A stretch of 64,000 bases of DNA from Nonomuraea angiospora (GTDB lineage Bacteria > Actinomycetota > Actinomycetes > Streptosporangiales > Streptosporangiaceae). Positions 34,977 to 42,427 of the stretch are shown piece by piece. Both the position numbers and the translations under genes were made by a program. The notes under the pieces are model-generated. The model was not told the DNA's origin and did not search any database. It was given only the letters and a program-made list of their open reading frames with translations. The stretch's first letter is position 1; the number at the start of each line of letters is the position of its first letter. Location: the NCBI RefSeq assembly GCF_014873145.1, contig NZ_JADBEK010000001.1, forward strand, positions 10,416,001-10,480,000. Direction: 5' to 3'.

Positions 34977-35054
34977 GCCACCGTGACGCGCGCAAGCTTG
35001 ACCGGCTCCGTGGTGATTCGTAGAGCGCCGGACGGACGGCCACCCCGTTGCGGG
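34977..35054. repeat. direct repeat, copy 2
   Basis: Second copy of the 63-bp repeat (34977-35039 identical to 34279-34341; imperfect to 35054). It ends 73 bp before the small secreted-peptide gene, so it may lie in the promoter region of the MoxR operon. Confidence 0.85.
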
Positions 35055-35126
35055 CCTTCTTGGGGCGGGGACCGAAAGATCATGTAAAGGCGGGGGTTAC
35101 GCTGGTTTTCGCGGTCGCTTGATGAC

Positions 35127-35282
35127 ATGCGTTCCATGCGTACATCACGTTTCGCTCTTGTGCTGCTGGCCGCGGGCGCCGTGCTCATGACGGGAAGCGC
35201 CGCGTTCGCCGATCCCGAGCCGTCCGCGCTGGAGTTGCGGGTGGTCGTGGACGACTGCGACCACTCGGTGGTGCAGCCATGA
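35127..35282 (+). CDS. small secreted peptide ahead of the MoxR operon
   Basis: 51 residues with a classical signal peptide: basic N-terminus (MRSMRTSR), hydrophobic core (FALVLLAAGAVLMTGS) and an AFA cleavage site, then a short acidic tail with one cysteine (VVDDCDHSVVQP). A second in-frame ATG lies at 35136. Its stop overlaps the MoxR start (ATGA), so it appears translationally coupled to that operon. Either a real short exported peptide or the truncated front of a longer secreted protein. I do not recognise it. Confidence 0.5.
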   Translation: MRSMRTSRFALVLLAAGAVLMTGSAAFADPEPSALELRVVVDDCDHSVVQP

Positions 35283-36298
35283 CTGATCCCCTGCTGCTCG
35301 AACGGGCGTTGTTCGAGGTCAAGCGGGTGATCGTGGGTCAGGACCGCATGGTCGAGCGGCTGCTCGTGGCGGTGCTGGCCAAGGGCCACTGCCTGCTGGA
35401 AGGCGTGCCCGGCATCGCCAAGACGCTGGCCGCCGAGACCCTGGCCACCGTGGTCGGCGGCACGTTCGCCCGGATCCAGTTCACACCCGACCTGGTGCCC
35501 GCCGACATCGTCGGCACCAGGATCTACCGGCCGTCGACCGAGACCTTCGACGTCGAGCTCGGCCCGGTCATGGTCAATCTGCTGCTCGCCGACGAGATCA
35601 ACCGGGCGCCCGCGAAGGTGCAGTCGGCGCTGCTGGAGATCATGGCCGAGCGGCAGGTCAGCATCGGCGGGGTCTCGCACGACGTGCCGAGGCCGTTCCT
35701 GGTGCTGGCCACCCAGAACCCGATCGAGTCCGAGGGCGTCTACCACCTGCCCGAGGCGCAGCGGGACCGCTTCCTCATGAAGATCGACGTGGACTATCCC
35801 AGCGAGTCGGAGGAGCTGGCGATCGTCTACCGCATGAGCGTGGACCCGCCCGTCCCGCACGCCGTGCTGGACGCCGCTCAGGTCGTCGCGCTCCAGCGGC
35901 GGGCCGAGGAGGTCTTCGTGCACCACGCGGTGGCCGAGTACGCCGTCCGCCTCGTCTACGCCACCCGCGATCCCGACCGGTTCGGGGTGGAGGACGTGCG
36001 GCGGCTGCTGGCGTTCGGGGCGAGCCCCAGGGCCACGCTCGGCCTGCTGGCGGCCGGGCGGGCGCTGGCACTCCTGCGGGGGCGCGACTACGTGCTGCCG
36101 GAGGACGTGCGCGACCTGGCGCACGACGTCATGGCGCACCGGCTCGTGCTCTCCTTCGACGCGCTGGCCGACGGGGTGGTCCCCAGGCAGATCGTGGACC
36201 GGGTGCTGGCGGCCGTCCCGCTGCCCGTCATCGCCCCCCAGCAGCAAGCCCAGCAGCAAGCCCAGCGGCAAGTTCAGGAGAACGAGGCCGTGGCATGA
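35279..36298 (+). CDS. MoxR-family AAA+ ATPase
   Basis: 339 residues with Walker A GVPGIAKT, Walker B LLLADEINRAPAKVQSALLEIM and the sensor/lid region ATQNPIESEGVYHLPEAQRDRFLMKI. MoxR ATPases act as chaperones for maturation of protein complexes, usually with DUF58 and VWA partners, which follow here. A Gln-rich C-terminal tail (QQQAQQQAQRQVQ) is unusual. Its ATG overlaps the small peptide stop, and its stop overlaps the DUF58 start. Confidence 0.92.
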   Translation: MTDPLLLERALFEVKRVIVGQDRMVERLLVAVLAKGHCLLEGVPGIAKTLAAETLATVVGGTFARIQFTPDLVPADIVGTRIYRPSTETFDVELGPVMVNLLLADEINRAPAKVQSALLEIMAERQVSIGGVSHDVPRPFLVLATQNPIESEGVYHLPEAQRDRFLMKIDVDYPSESEELAIVYRMSVDPPVPHAVLDAAQVVALQRRAEEVFVHHAVAEYAVRLVYATRDPDRFGVEDVRRLLAFGASPRATLGLLAAGRALALLRGRDYVLPEDVRDLAHDVMAHRLVLSFDALADGVVPRQIVDRVLAAVPLPVIAPQQQAQQQAQRQVQENEAVA

Positions 36299-37227
36299 GA
36301 CCGTACCTGATGGCCGAGCCCGCGCTGCGCCGGCTCGAGCTGACGATCACCAGGAGACTGGATGGACTGCTTCAGGGGGAGCATCTGGGGCTGGTCCCGG
36401 GTCCGGGGAGCGAGCCGGCGGAGACCCGGCCGTACCAGGCGGGCGACGACGTGCGGCGGATGGACTGGAACGTCACCGCCCGCACCAACGAGCCCCACGT
36501 CCGGGACCTGGTCGCCGACCGCGAGCTGGAGATCTGGGCGCTGCTCGACGCCACCGCCAGCATGGACTTCGGCACCGCGGCCATGGAGAAGCGGGAGCTG
36601 GCCGTGTCGGCGCTGGCGGCGGTCGGCTTCCTCACCCAGCGGACCGGCAACCGGATCGGCACCCACCTGCTGCACGGCGGCGGCGTCCGGACGCTGCCCG
36701 CCAGGACGGGCCGGCCGCACCTGATGGCGCTGCTGCAGGCGGCGTTCGCGCTGCCCCGCACCCCGCCCGGGGTGGCCGAGCCGCTGCTGGGCGTGGCCGC
36801 CGACCAGCTAGGCCGGATGGTACGGCGCCGCGGCCTGGTCGTGGTCGTGTCGGACTTCCTCGACGCGCCCGAGACCTGGGAGCTGCCGCTGCGCAAGCTC
36901 ACCGCCAGGCACCAGGTGCTGGCCGTGGAGGTGCTCGACCCGCGCGAGCTGACGCTGCCCGACGTCGGGATCCTGACGCTGGTCGACCCGGAGACGGGGC
37001 GGCGGCGCGAGGTCGCCACGGGGAGCGCGCGGCTGCGCCGCAGGTACGCGCAGGCGGCGGCGGAGCAGCGGGACGCCGTCGCGCAGGCGCTGCGCCGGGC
37101 CGCGGCGACCCACCTGCGGCTGCGCACGGACCGGGACTGGGTGCGTGACCTGGTCCGGCACGTCATGAGCCAGCGCCGCCTGGCCGCCCTGGCCCGCCCC
37201 TCCGGGGGAGGAGGTGGTGTGGCGTGA
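36295..37227 (+). CDS. DUF58 domain protein
   Basis: 310 residues. The signature PGPGSEPAETRPYQAGDDVRRMDWNVTART is the DUF58 core, followed by a VWA-like part (IWALLDATASMDFGT). Partner of the MoxR ATPase; coupled to both neighbours through ATGA and GTGA overlaps. Probably a scaffold for assembling a membrane or secreted complex. Confidence 0.9.
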   Translation: MRPYLMAEPALRRLELTITRRLDGLLQGEHLGLVPGPGSEPAETRPYQAGDDVRRMDWNVTARTNEPHVRDLVADRELEIWALLDATASMDFGTAAMEKRELAVSALAAVGFLTQRTGNRIGTHLLHGGGVRTLPARTGRPHLMALLQAAFALPRTPPGVAEPLLGVAADQLGRMVRRRGLVVVVSDFLDAPETWELPLRKLTARHQVLAVEVLDPRELTLPDVGILTLVDPETGRRREVATGSARLRRRYAQAAAEQRDAVAQALRRAAATHLRLRTDRDWVRDLVRHVMSQRRLAALARPSGGGGGVA

Positions 37228-38168
37228 CGCTGCTCGCGCCCCTGTGGTTGCTGCTGCTCATCCCCGTGGCCGCGCTGGCCCTGGCGTACGTGGTCATGGC
37301 GTTGCGGAGCAGGACCGCGTACGCCGTCAGGTTCACCAACCTCGACCTGCTCGACAAGGTCGCCCCGAGGCGGCCGGGCTGGCGCAGGCACGTTCCCGCG
37401 GCGGCGCTGCTGCTGATGTTCGCCCTGCTCGTGATCGGTTTCGCGCGGCCGACGGCCGAGGTGCGGGTGCCGAGGGAGCGGGCGACGATCATGGTGGCGT
37501 TCGACGTGTCGGCGTCCATGAGCGCCACCGACGTCCAGCCCAACCGGTTCGAGGCGGCCAAGCAGGCGGCCCGGCAGTTCGTGGCGGGGCTGCCCGAACG
37601 GTTCAACCTGGGCCTGGTGTCGTTCTCCTCGTCGGCGTCCGTCGCCGTGCCGCCGACCACGGACCGGCAGGCGGTGCTGGGCGCGCTCGACCGGCTCAGC
37701 ACCGCCTCGGGCACCGCCATCGGCGAGGCGGTCTACTCCTCGCTGGACGCCATCGCCGCGCTCGACTCGCAGGAGGAGACGCCGCCCGCGCACATCGTGC
37801 TGCTGTCCGACGGCTCCAACACCACGGGCCGCACGGTCGGCGACGCGGCCGCGGCGGCCTCCGGGAGGGGCGTGCCGGTCACGACCATCGCCTACGGCAC
37901 GGCGGACGGCACGATCGACATCTCGGGACGCGAGATCCCGGTGCCGGTGGACGCTCCGGCGCTGCGCGGGCTGGCCGAGGCGGCCGGCGGCGGCTTCTAC
38001 GAGGCGGCCAGCGGCGACGAGCTGCAGGCGGTCTACGAGGACATCGGCACGTCGGTCGGCTACCGGACCGAGCGGCAGGAGGTATGGATGTGGTTCGTGG
38101 CGGCGGGGATGGCCTTCGCGCTGATCGCGGCGGTGACGTCGATGTTGTGGTTCTCGAGGCTGCCATGA
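37224..38168 (+). CDS. BatA-like membrane VWA protein
   Basis: 314 residues: an N-terminal membrane helix (PLWLLLLIPVAALALAYVVM), a second near residue 60, a von Willebrand A domain with the MIDAS motif DVSASMS and the downstream T and D residues, and a C-terminal membrane helix (MWFVAAGMAFALIAAVTSMLWF). It completes the MoxR-DUF58-VWA set. GTG start overlaps the upstream stop. Confidence 0.9.
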   Translation: MTLLAPLWLLLLIPVAALALAYVVMALRSRTAYAVRFTNLDLLDKVAPRRPGWRRHVPAAALLLMFALLVIGFARPTAEVRVPRERATIMVAFDVSASMSATDVQPNRFEAAKQAARQFVAGLPERFNLGLVSFSSSASVAVPPTTDRQAVLGALDRLSTASGTAIGEAVYSSLDAIAALDSQEETPPAHIVLLSDGSNTTGRTVGDAAAAASGRGVPVTTIAYGTADGTIDISGREIPVPVDAPALRGLAEAAGGGFYEAASGDELQAVYEDIGTSVGYRTERQEVWMWFVAAGMAFALIAAVTSMLWFSRLP

Positions 38169-38992
38169 GAGGGCTGGGCAGCCCGCGCGGGCCGGAGTTC
38201 GTCACGCCGGCGTCCGGAATCCCCGCCACGCCGCCGCAGGACGTGTCGCAGGACTCTCCCCGGAAGGGACGCCTGCTGGTGGCCGCCGCGCTCGTCGCGG
38301 CGCTCACCGGGGCGGCGGCGGGCGTGGCGGGGGCGCGGCTCTCCGAAGGGTCCCAGCCGGCCCCCGTCGCCGCCCTCCCCAGGGTGGCGCCCGCGCCGTC
38401 GGCCGGCCTCGGCGGGCTGAGCGCGACGGCGGCCCGGGTGCTGCCCAGCGTGGTCTCGGTGGAGACGGGCAGCGGGGGCGGCTCGGGGTTCGTGGTGGAC
38501 GGCAGCGGCCACATCCTCACCAACGCGCACGTGATCAGGGGCGGCGACCGGGCGACCGTCGTGCTGAACGACGGCCGCCGGATCAGCGCCCGCGTGATCG
38601 GCGAGGACGACGACGAGGACCTGGCCGTGCTGGAGGTGGACTACCCGCGGGAGCTCACGCCCGCCACCCTCGGCAGGTCCGGCGACCTGGCCGTCGGCGA
38701 CCAGGTGCTCGCGATCGGCTCCCCGCTGGGCCTGTCGGGCACGGTCACCGCCGGCATCGTGAGCGCTCTGGACCGGGAGGTACGGTTGGGCTCGGCGCGA
38801 CGCACGGCCGTGCAGACGGACGCGTCCATCAACCCCGGCAACTCGGGCGGCCCGCTGGTCAACGCCCGGGGCGAGGTCGTGGGGGTGAACACGGCGATCG
38901 CCTCCGGGCGCGGCGGCGGCAACATCGGCATCGGGTTCGCCATCCCCATCGACCGGGCGGCGCCGATCGCGGAACGAATCATCCGAAACTAG
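38165..38992 (+). CDS. membrane-anchored HtrA/DegP-like serine protease without a PDZ domain
   Basis: 275 residues. A signal-anchor helix (LLVAAALVAALTGAAAGVAGA, about 39-60) and a Pro/Ala linker lead to a trypsin-like domain with the triad His in TNAHVI, Asp in DEDLAVLEVD and Ser in NPGNSGGPL. It ends right after the protease domain, so the PDZ domain usual in HtrA is absent. Coupled to the VWA gene and followed at once by a two-component system, suggesting an envelope-stress unit. Confidence 0.9.
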   Translation: MRGLGSPRGPEFVTPASGIPATPPQDVSQDSPRKGRLLVAAALVAALTGAAAGVAGARLSEGSQPAPVAALPRVAPAPSAGLGGLSATAARVLPSVVSVETGSGGGSGFVVDGSGHILTNAHVIRGGDRATVVLNDGRRISARVIGEDDDEDLAVLEVDYPRELTPATLGRSGDLAVGDQVLAIGSPLGLSGTVTAGIVSALDREVRLGSARRTAVQTDASINPGNSGGPLVNARGEVVGVNTAIASGRGGGNIGIGFAIPIDRAAPIAERIIRN

Positions 38993-39002
38993 GGTGCGGG
39001 GC

Positions 39003-39668
39003 ATGCGACTGCTTGTGGTGGAAGACGAGGAGGACCTGGTCGACGCGTTGCGCGTCGGCCTCGTCCGGGCGGGATACGCGGTGGACGTCGCCTACGACGC
39101 GCCTTCCGCGCATGAGAAGTTGCAGCTCAACTCGTACGATCTGGTCCTGCTCGACCTCAACCTGCCCGGCGGGGACGGCTTCCAGCTGTGCCGCAGCGTG
39201 CGCGCGGCCGGGCAGGGCGCGCGGATCATCATGGTGACCGCCCGCGACCGGCTGGACGACCGGGTGCGCGGGCTCGACGAGGGGGCCGACGACTACCTGG
39301 TCAAGCCGTTCGCGTTCCCCGAGCTGCTGGCGCGGGTGCGGGCGCTGCTGCGCAGGGACACCGGCGCCGGCACGTCGGTGCTGGAGGTGGGCGGGCTGCG
39401 GATCGACACCGCCCGGCTGGAGGTGTCGCTGCACGGCAGGTCGCTGGCGCTCACCCCCAAGGAGTACGGGGTGCTGCACTACCTCATGCGCCGCCCCGGG
39501 CACGTGGTCTCCTCCGAGGAGCTGCTGGAGCACGTCTGGGACGAGCACGCCGACCCGTTCACCAGCACCGTCCGCGTCACGGTCGGCAACCTGCGCCGCA
39601 AGCTGCAGGAGGAGGGGCTGATCGAGACCGTGATCAGCCGGGGCTACCGGCTCAGGGAACCGGCGTGA
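39003..39668 (+). CDS. OmpR-family response regulator
   Basis: About 221 residues. The receiver domain has the acidic pair VEDEED, the phospho-acceptor Asp in LVLLDLNLPGGDG and the Lys in YLVKPFAFPE; the C-terminal winged helix includes LTPKEYGVLHYLMRRPG and VTVGNLRRKL. ATG 39003 is preferred to GTG 38994. Its stop overlaps the histidine kinase GTG. Confidence 0.95.
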   Translation: MRLLVVEDEEDLVDALRVGLVRAGYAVDVAYDAPSAHEKLQLNSYDLVLLDLNLPGGDGFQLCRSVRAAGQGARIIMVTARDRLDDRVRGLDEGADDYLVKPFAFPELLARVRALLRRDTGAGTSVLEVGGLRIDTARLEVSLHGRSLALTPKEYGVLHYLMRRPGHVVSSEELLEHVWDEHADPFTSTVRVTVGNLRRKLQEEGLIETVISRGYRLREPA

Positions 39669-40831
39669 TCCACACCATCCGCTTCCGGCTCACGGTCCTG
39701 TACTCGGGCCTGCTCTTCGCGCTGGCCGCGCTCGTGCTCGGCGGCACCTACTTCGCCGTGTCCAAGACCACCGAACAGCGGCCGATCACGACGGAGTTCG
39801 CCAAGACCTACAGCGGCACCACCTTCCTCGGCAAGCGCGAGGTGGTCTTCGTCGAGGAGGTCGAGAACGCGGTCAACGTCAGGACGATGGCCACGCTGCG
39901 CGACTACTCGCTGATCACGCTGGCCGGCCTCTACGTCGCCAGTCTCGGCATCGGCTGGGTGCTGGCGGGCCGCGTGCTGCGGCCGGTCAGGTCGATCACG
40001 CGTACGACGGAGGAGATCCAGGCCACCGACCTCAAACGGCGCATCAAGCTGAACGGGCCGCGCGACGAGCTCAAGGACCTGGCCGACACCATCGACACCA
40101 TGCTGGACCGGCTGGAGGAGGCGTTCAGGGCGCAGCGCCAGCTCATCGACGACGCCTCCCACGAGCTGCGCAGCCCGCTGACGATCATCCGGGCGAACGT
40201 GGACGCCGTGCTCGCCGCCCCCGAGGCCAGCGACGAGGAGCGGGTCAGGGCCGTGGCCATCGTGGACCGCGCCACCACCCGCATGACCAGGCTCGTCGAG
40301 GATCTGCTGGCCAGCGCCAGGCGGCAGGGCGGCGCGTTCGCCGACGCCGACCTCGACCTGGCCAGGGTGGTGGGCGAGGCGTGCGAGGAGTACGCGACGC
40401 CGGCCGCCGCCCGAGACCTGACCATCACCCGGCGGCTGGGAGCGGGCCTGGAGGCGACCGGCGACGCCGACGCGCTGCGCCGCGCCGTGGCGAACCTGCT
40501 CTCCAACGCCGTGCGCCTCTCACCGCCCGGCGGGGCGATCCGGGTCGCGGCGGGCAGGTCGGAGGGCTGGCTGTGGGTGGCGGTCCGTGACGACGGCCCC
40601 GGAATCGAGGCGGCCGACCAGGCGCGGGTGTTCGACCGGTTCTGGCGCGGAGAGGCCAGCCGCCGCGACCGCCACACGGGCCTCGGCCTGGCCATCGTCC
40701 GCCAGATCGTGGAGTCGCACGGAGGGCGGGTGGCGGTGTTCTCGCGGTTGGGGGAGGGGGCCACGTTCGTGCTCTGGCTGCCGCCGCGGGACGGCGTGCC
40801 CGGCGCGCCGCCCGATCACAACCCTCTCTGA
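39665..40831 (+). CDS. sensor histidine kinase
   Basis: 388 residues: membrane helix 1 (about 8-30), a short extracytoplasmic loop of about 50 residues, membrane helix 2 (about 84-103), HAMP, then the H box IDDASHELRSPLTIIRANVD and the N, G1 and G2 ATP-binding boxes (NLLSNAVRLS, VRDDGPGI, HTGLGLAIVRQIVESHGG). Cognate partner of the preceding regulator. The small sensor loop suggests sensing of envelope state rather than a large ligand. Its 3' end overlaps the convergent cytochrome b gene by 16 bp. Confidence 0.94.
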   Translation: MIHTIRFRLTVLYSGLLFALAALVLGGTYFAVSKTTEQRPITTEFAKTYSGTTFLGKREVVFVEEVENAVNVRTMATLRDYSLITLAGLYVASLGIGWVLAGRVLRPVRSITRTTEEIQATDLKRRIKLNGPRDELKDLADTIDTMLDRLEEAFRAQRQLIDDASHELRSPLTIIRANVDAVLAAPEASDEERVRAVAIVDRATTRMTRLVEDLLASARRQGGAFADADLDLARVVGEACEEYATPAAARDLTITRRLGAGLEATGDADALRRAVANLLSNAVRLSPPGGAIRVAAGRSEGWLWVAVRDDGPGIEAADQARVFDRFWRGEASRRDRHTGLGLAIVRQIVESHGGRVAVFSRLGEGATFVLWLPPRDGVPGAPPDHNPL

Positions 40832-42198
40832 CCGGCCCGCCCGCGGCAGACCGCCCGCGCGACCAGGAACGCCACCACCGGCACCACGAACACGGCCACC
40901 CGCAGCCCGAGCACGATCGTCGCGTAGGTGTCGTGCGGGACCGTGAGCAGCGCGTGCGGGGCCGGGGGCGGCTGCGGGAAGCCGGGCGCGGAGTGCATCG
41001 GAGGCGCCGCCTCCGAGACCCACGTGCCCGCCCACAACACGGTGAAGAACGCGATGACCGCGATGCCCAGCGCCGTGCGCACCGGGGCCTGCGACGGCCG
41101 GTCGAGCAGGTGGTGGTGGTCGCCGTCGCCGGTGAAGCGCCGCTCGAGGAACGGGTAGAGCAGCAGGATCCCGAAGAAGACCGTCAGGATCAGCGGCGGG
41201 ATCCAGAGGCCGGGCTGCAGGACGTACCCGCCGATCGTGAGCTCCCACGGCGGGACGAGCCGCTGCGCGCCGTCCAGCACCCCGAAGTACCAGAACGGCT
41301 GCGCCGACGGGACGTGACCGCCCGCGCTGTACGCGCCGTGCTCCCACACCGGGTTGACCCGGACGAACGTGGCCAGCGCCGCGATGGCCCCCATCGTGAA
41401 CAGCGCCGTCGCGCCGTTCTTGACCGCGAAGTAGGGAAAGAACGGGCCGCCGGTGACCCAGCCCTCCACGGCCTTGCGCTCGTGTTCATGGTCGCGACCG
41501 CTTCGCTCGGTGTGCTTCTGCCGCCAGGTGAGGATCAGCGCGTGCAGCGGCACGACCGCCATCAGGATCCCCGGCACCAGCAGCACGTGGGTGACGAAGA
41601 TCCGCGGAAGGACCTGCCCGGGGAACTCGCCGTCGAAGGCGAACGCCGACAGGTACGTGCCCACCACCGGGATCGACAGCAGCAGCCCCTGCGCCTGCCG
41701 CAGCCCGGTCATCGCGAGCTGGTCGCCCGGCAACGAGACGCCCAGGAACGACTCGAACAGCACCAGCCCGAACAGCACCACCCCGAGCATCCACGTCAGC
41801 TCGCGCGGCCGCCGGAACGCGCCGGTGAAGAAGACGCGGCACAGGTGGGCCACGATCGCCAGCACGAACACCGTCGCCGACCAGTGGTGGAGCTGCCGCA
41901 TCAGCAGCCCGCCCCGCACGTTCAGGCTGATCTCCGCCGCGGACGCGAAGGCCACGTCGGGGTTGGGCTTGTAGAACAGCGTGAGGAACGTGCCCGTCAG
42001 CACCAGCAGCGCGAACGAGTAGAGCGCCAGCTCGCCCAGCAGGAACGACCAGTGGCTCGGGAACAGCTTGCGCAGCTGGGGGCGGAGCCAGCGGGCGAAG
42101 GGCAGGCGATCGTCGAGGTAGATCGCCGAATCGACGGCCGTTTTTGCGGATCCCGCGACGATACGGGCGCGTCGCTTGGGCTTGGTAGGAGTGGCCAT
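40816..42198 (-). CDS. orphan cytochrome b (QcrB-like) protein
   Basis: 460 residues of the cytochrome b/b6 family. Paired haem-ligand histidines are visible in RQLHHWSATVF and VTHVLLVPG / VVPLHALILTW. The C-terminal transmembrane domain has the quinol-site-like region PSAQPFWYFGVLDGAQRLVPPWE. Actinobacterial QcrB is normally encoded in a qcrCAB cluster; here neither the cytochrome c nor the Rieske gene is adjacent. ATG 42198 is set by AGGAGG. It may be a secondary quinol oxidoreductase. Divergent from ppdK across an operator-rich promoter. Confidence 0.85.
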   Translation of the reverse strand: MATPTKPKRRARIVAGSAKTAVDSAIYLDDRLPFARWLRPQLRKLFPSHWSFLLGELALYSFALLVLTGTFLTLFYKPNPDVAFASAAEISLNVRGGLLMRQLHHWSATVFVLAIVAHLCRVFFTGAFRRPRELTWMLGVVLFGLVLFESFLGVSLPGDQLAMTGLRQAQGLLLSIPVVGTYLSAFAFDGEFPGQVLPRIFVTHVLLVPGILMAVVPLHALILTWRQKHTERSGRDHEHERKAVEGWVTGGPFFPYFAVKNGATALFTMGAIAALATFVRVNPVWEHGAYSAGGHVPSAQPFWYFGVLDGAQRLVPPWELTIGGYVLQPGLWIPPLILTVFFGILLLYPFLERRFTGDGDHHHLLDRPSQAPVRTALGIAVIAFFTVLWAGTWVSEAAPPMHSAPGFPQPPPAPHALLTVPHDTYATIVLGLRVAVFVVPVVAFLVARAVCRGRAGQRGL

Positions 42199-42256
42199 GG
42201 GGGCCTCCTGGTGGGGGTGTGATCCGATTCTGCACCCATACGCCGACTTTCTCAAG

Positions 42257-42323
42257 AATTGGTGTAAACCAATTGGTCTAATCCAATTTCTGGTCTTCCA
42301 GAACTATAATTGGATTAGACCTT
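42257..42323. promoter_or_regulatory. three operator-like palindromes between cytochrome b and ppdK
   Basis: TTGGTGTAAACCAA (42259-42272, inside the perfect AATTGGT-4-ACCAATT), TTGGTCTAATCCAA (42273-42286, directly abutting) and the inverted AAGGTCTAATCCAA (minus strand of 42310-42323). The outer two form a 14-bp perfect inverted repeat, GGTCTAATCCAATT with its complement. They resemble the DasR (GntR/HutC) operator TGGTCTAGACCA, matching 9-10 of 12 positions. Local AT content is far above the surroundings, with TATAAT at 42305-42310. Confidence 0.65.
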
Positions 42324-42427
42324 TGGTGGGGCTTTGACCAGGACAAACAAGGACTTATCCGAGGAGTGCAGTTTCATCATCAATTTCGCCGGTAGAGTCC
42401 GGGCAGAGCCGTTGATTGGAGCGTGTG

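Noticed and set aside
34279..35054. The paired 63-bp repeats as ends of an insertion sequence or composite transposon
   Set aside because: They are direct, lack terminal inverted repeats, and no transposase or its remnants lie between or beside them.
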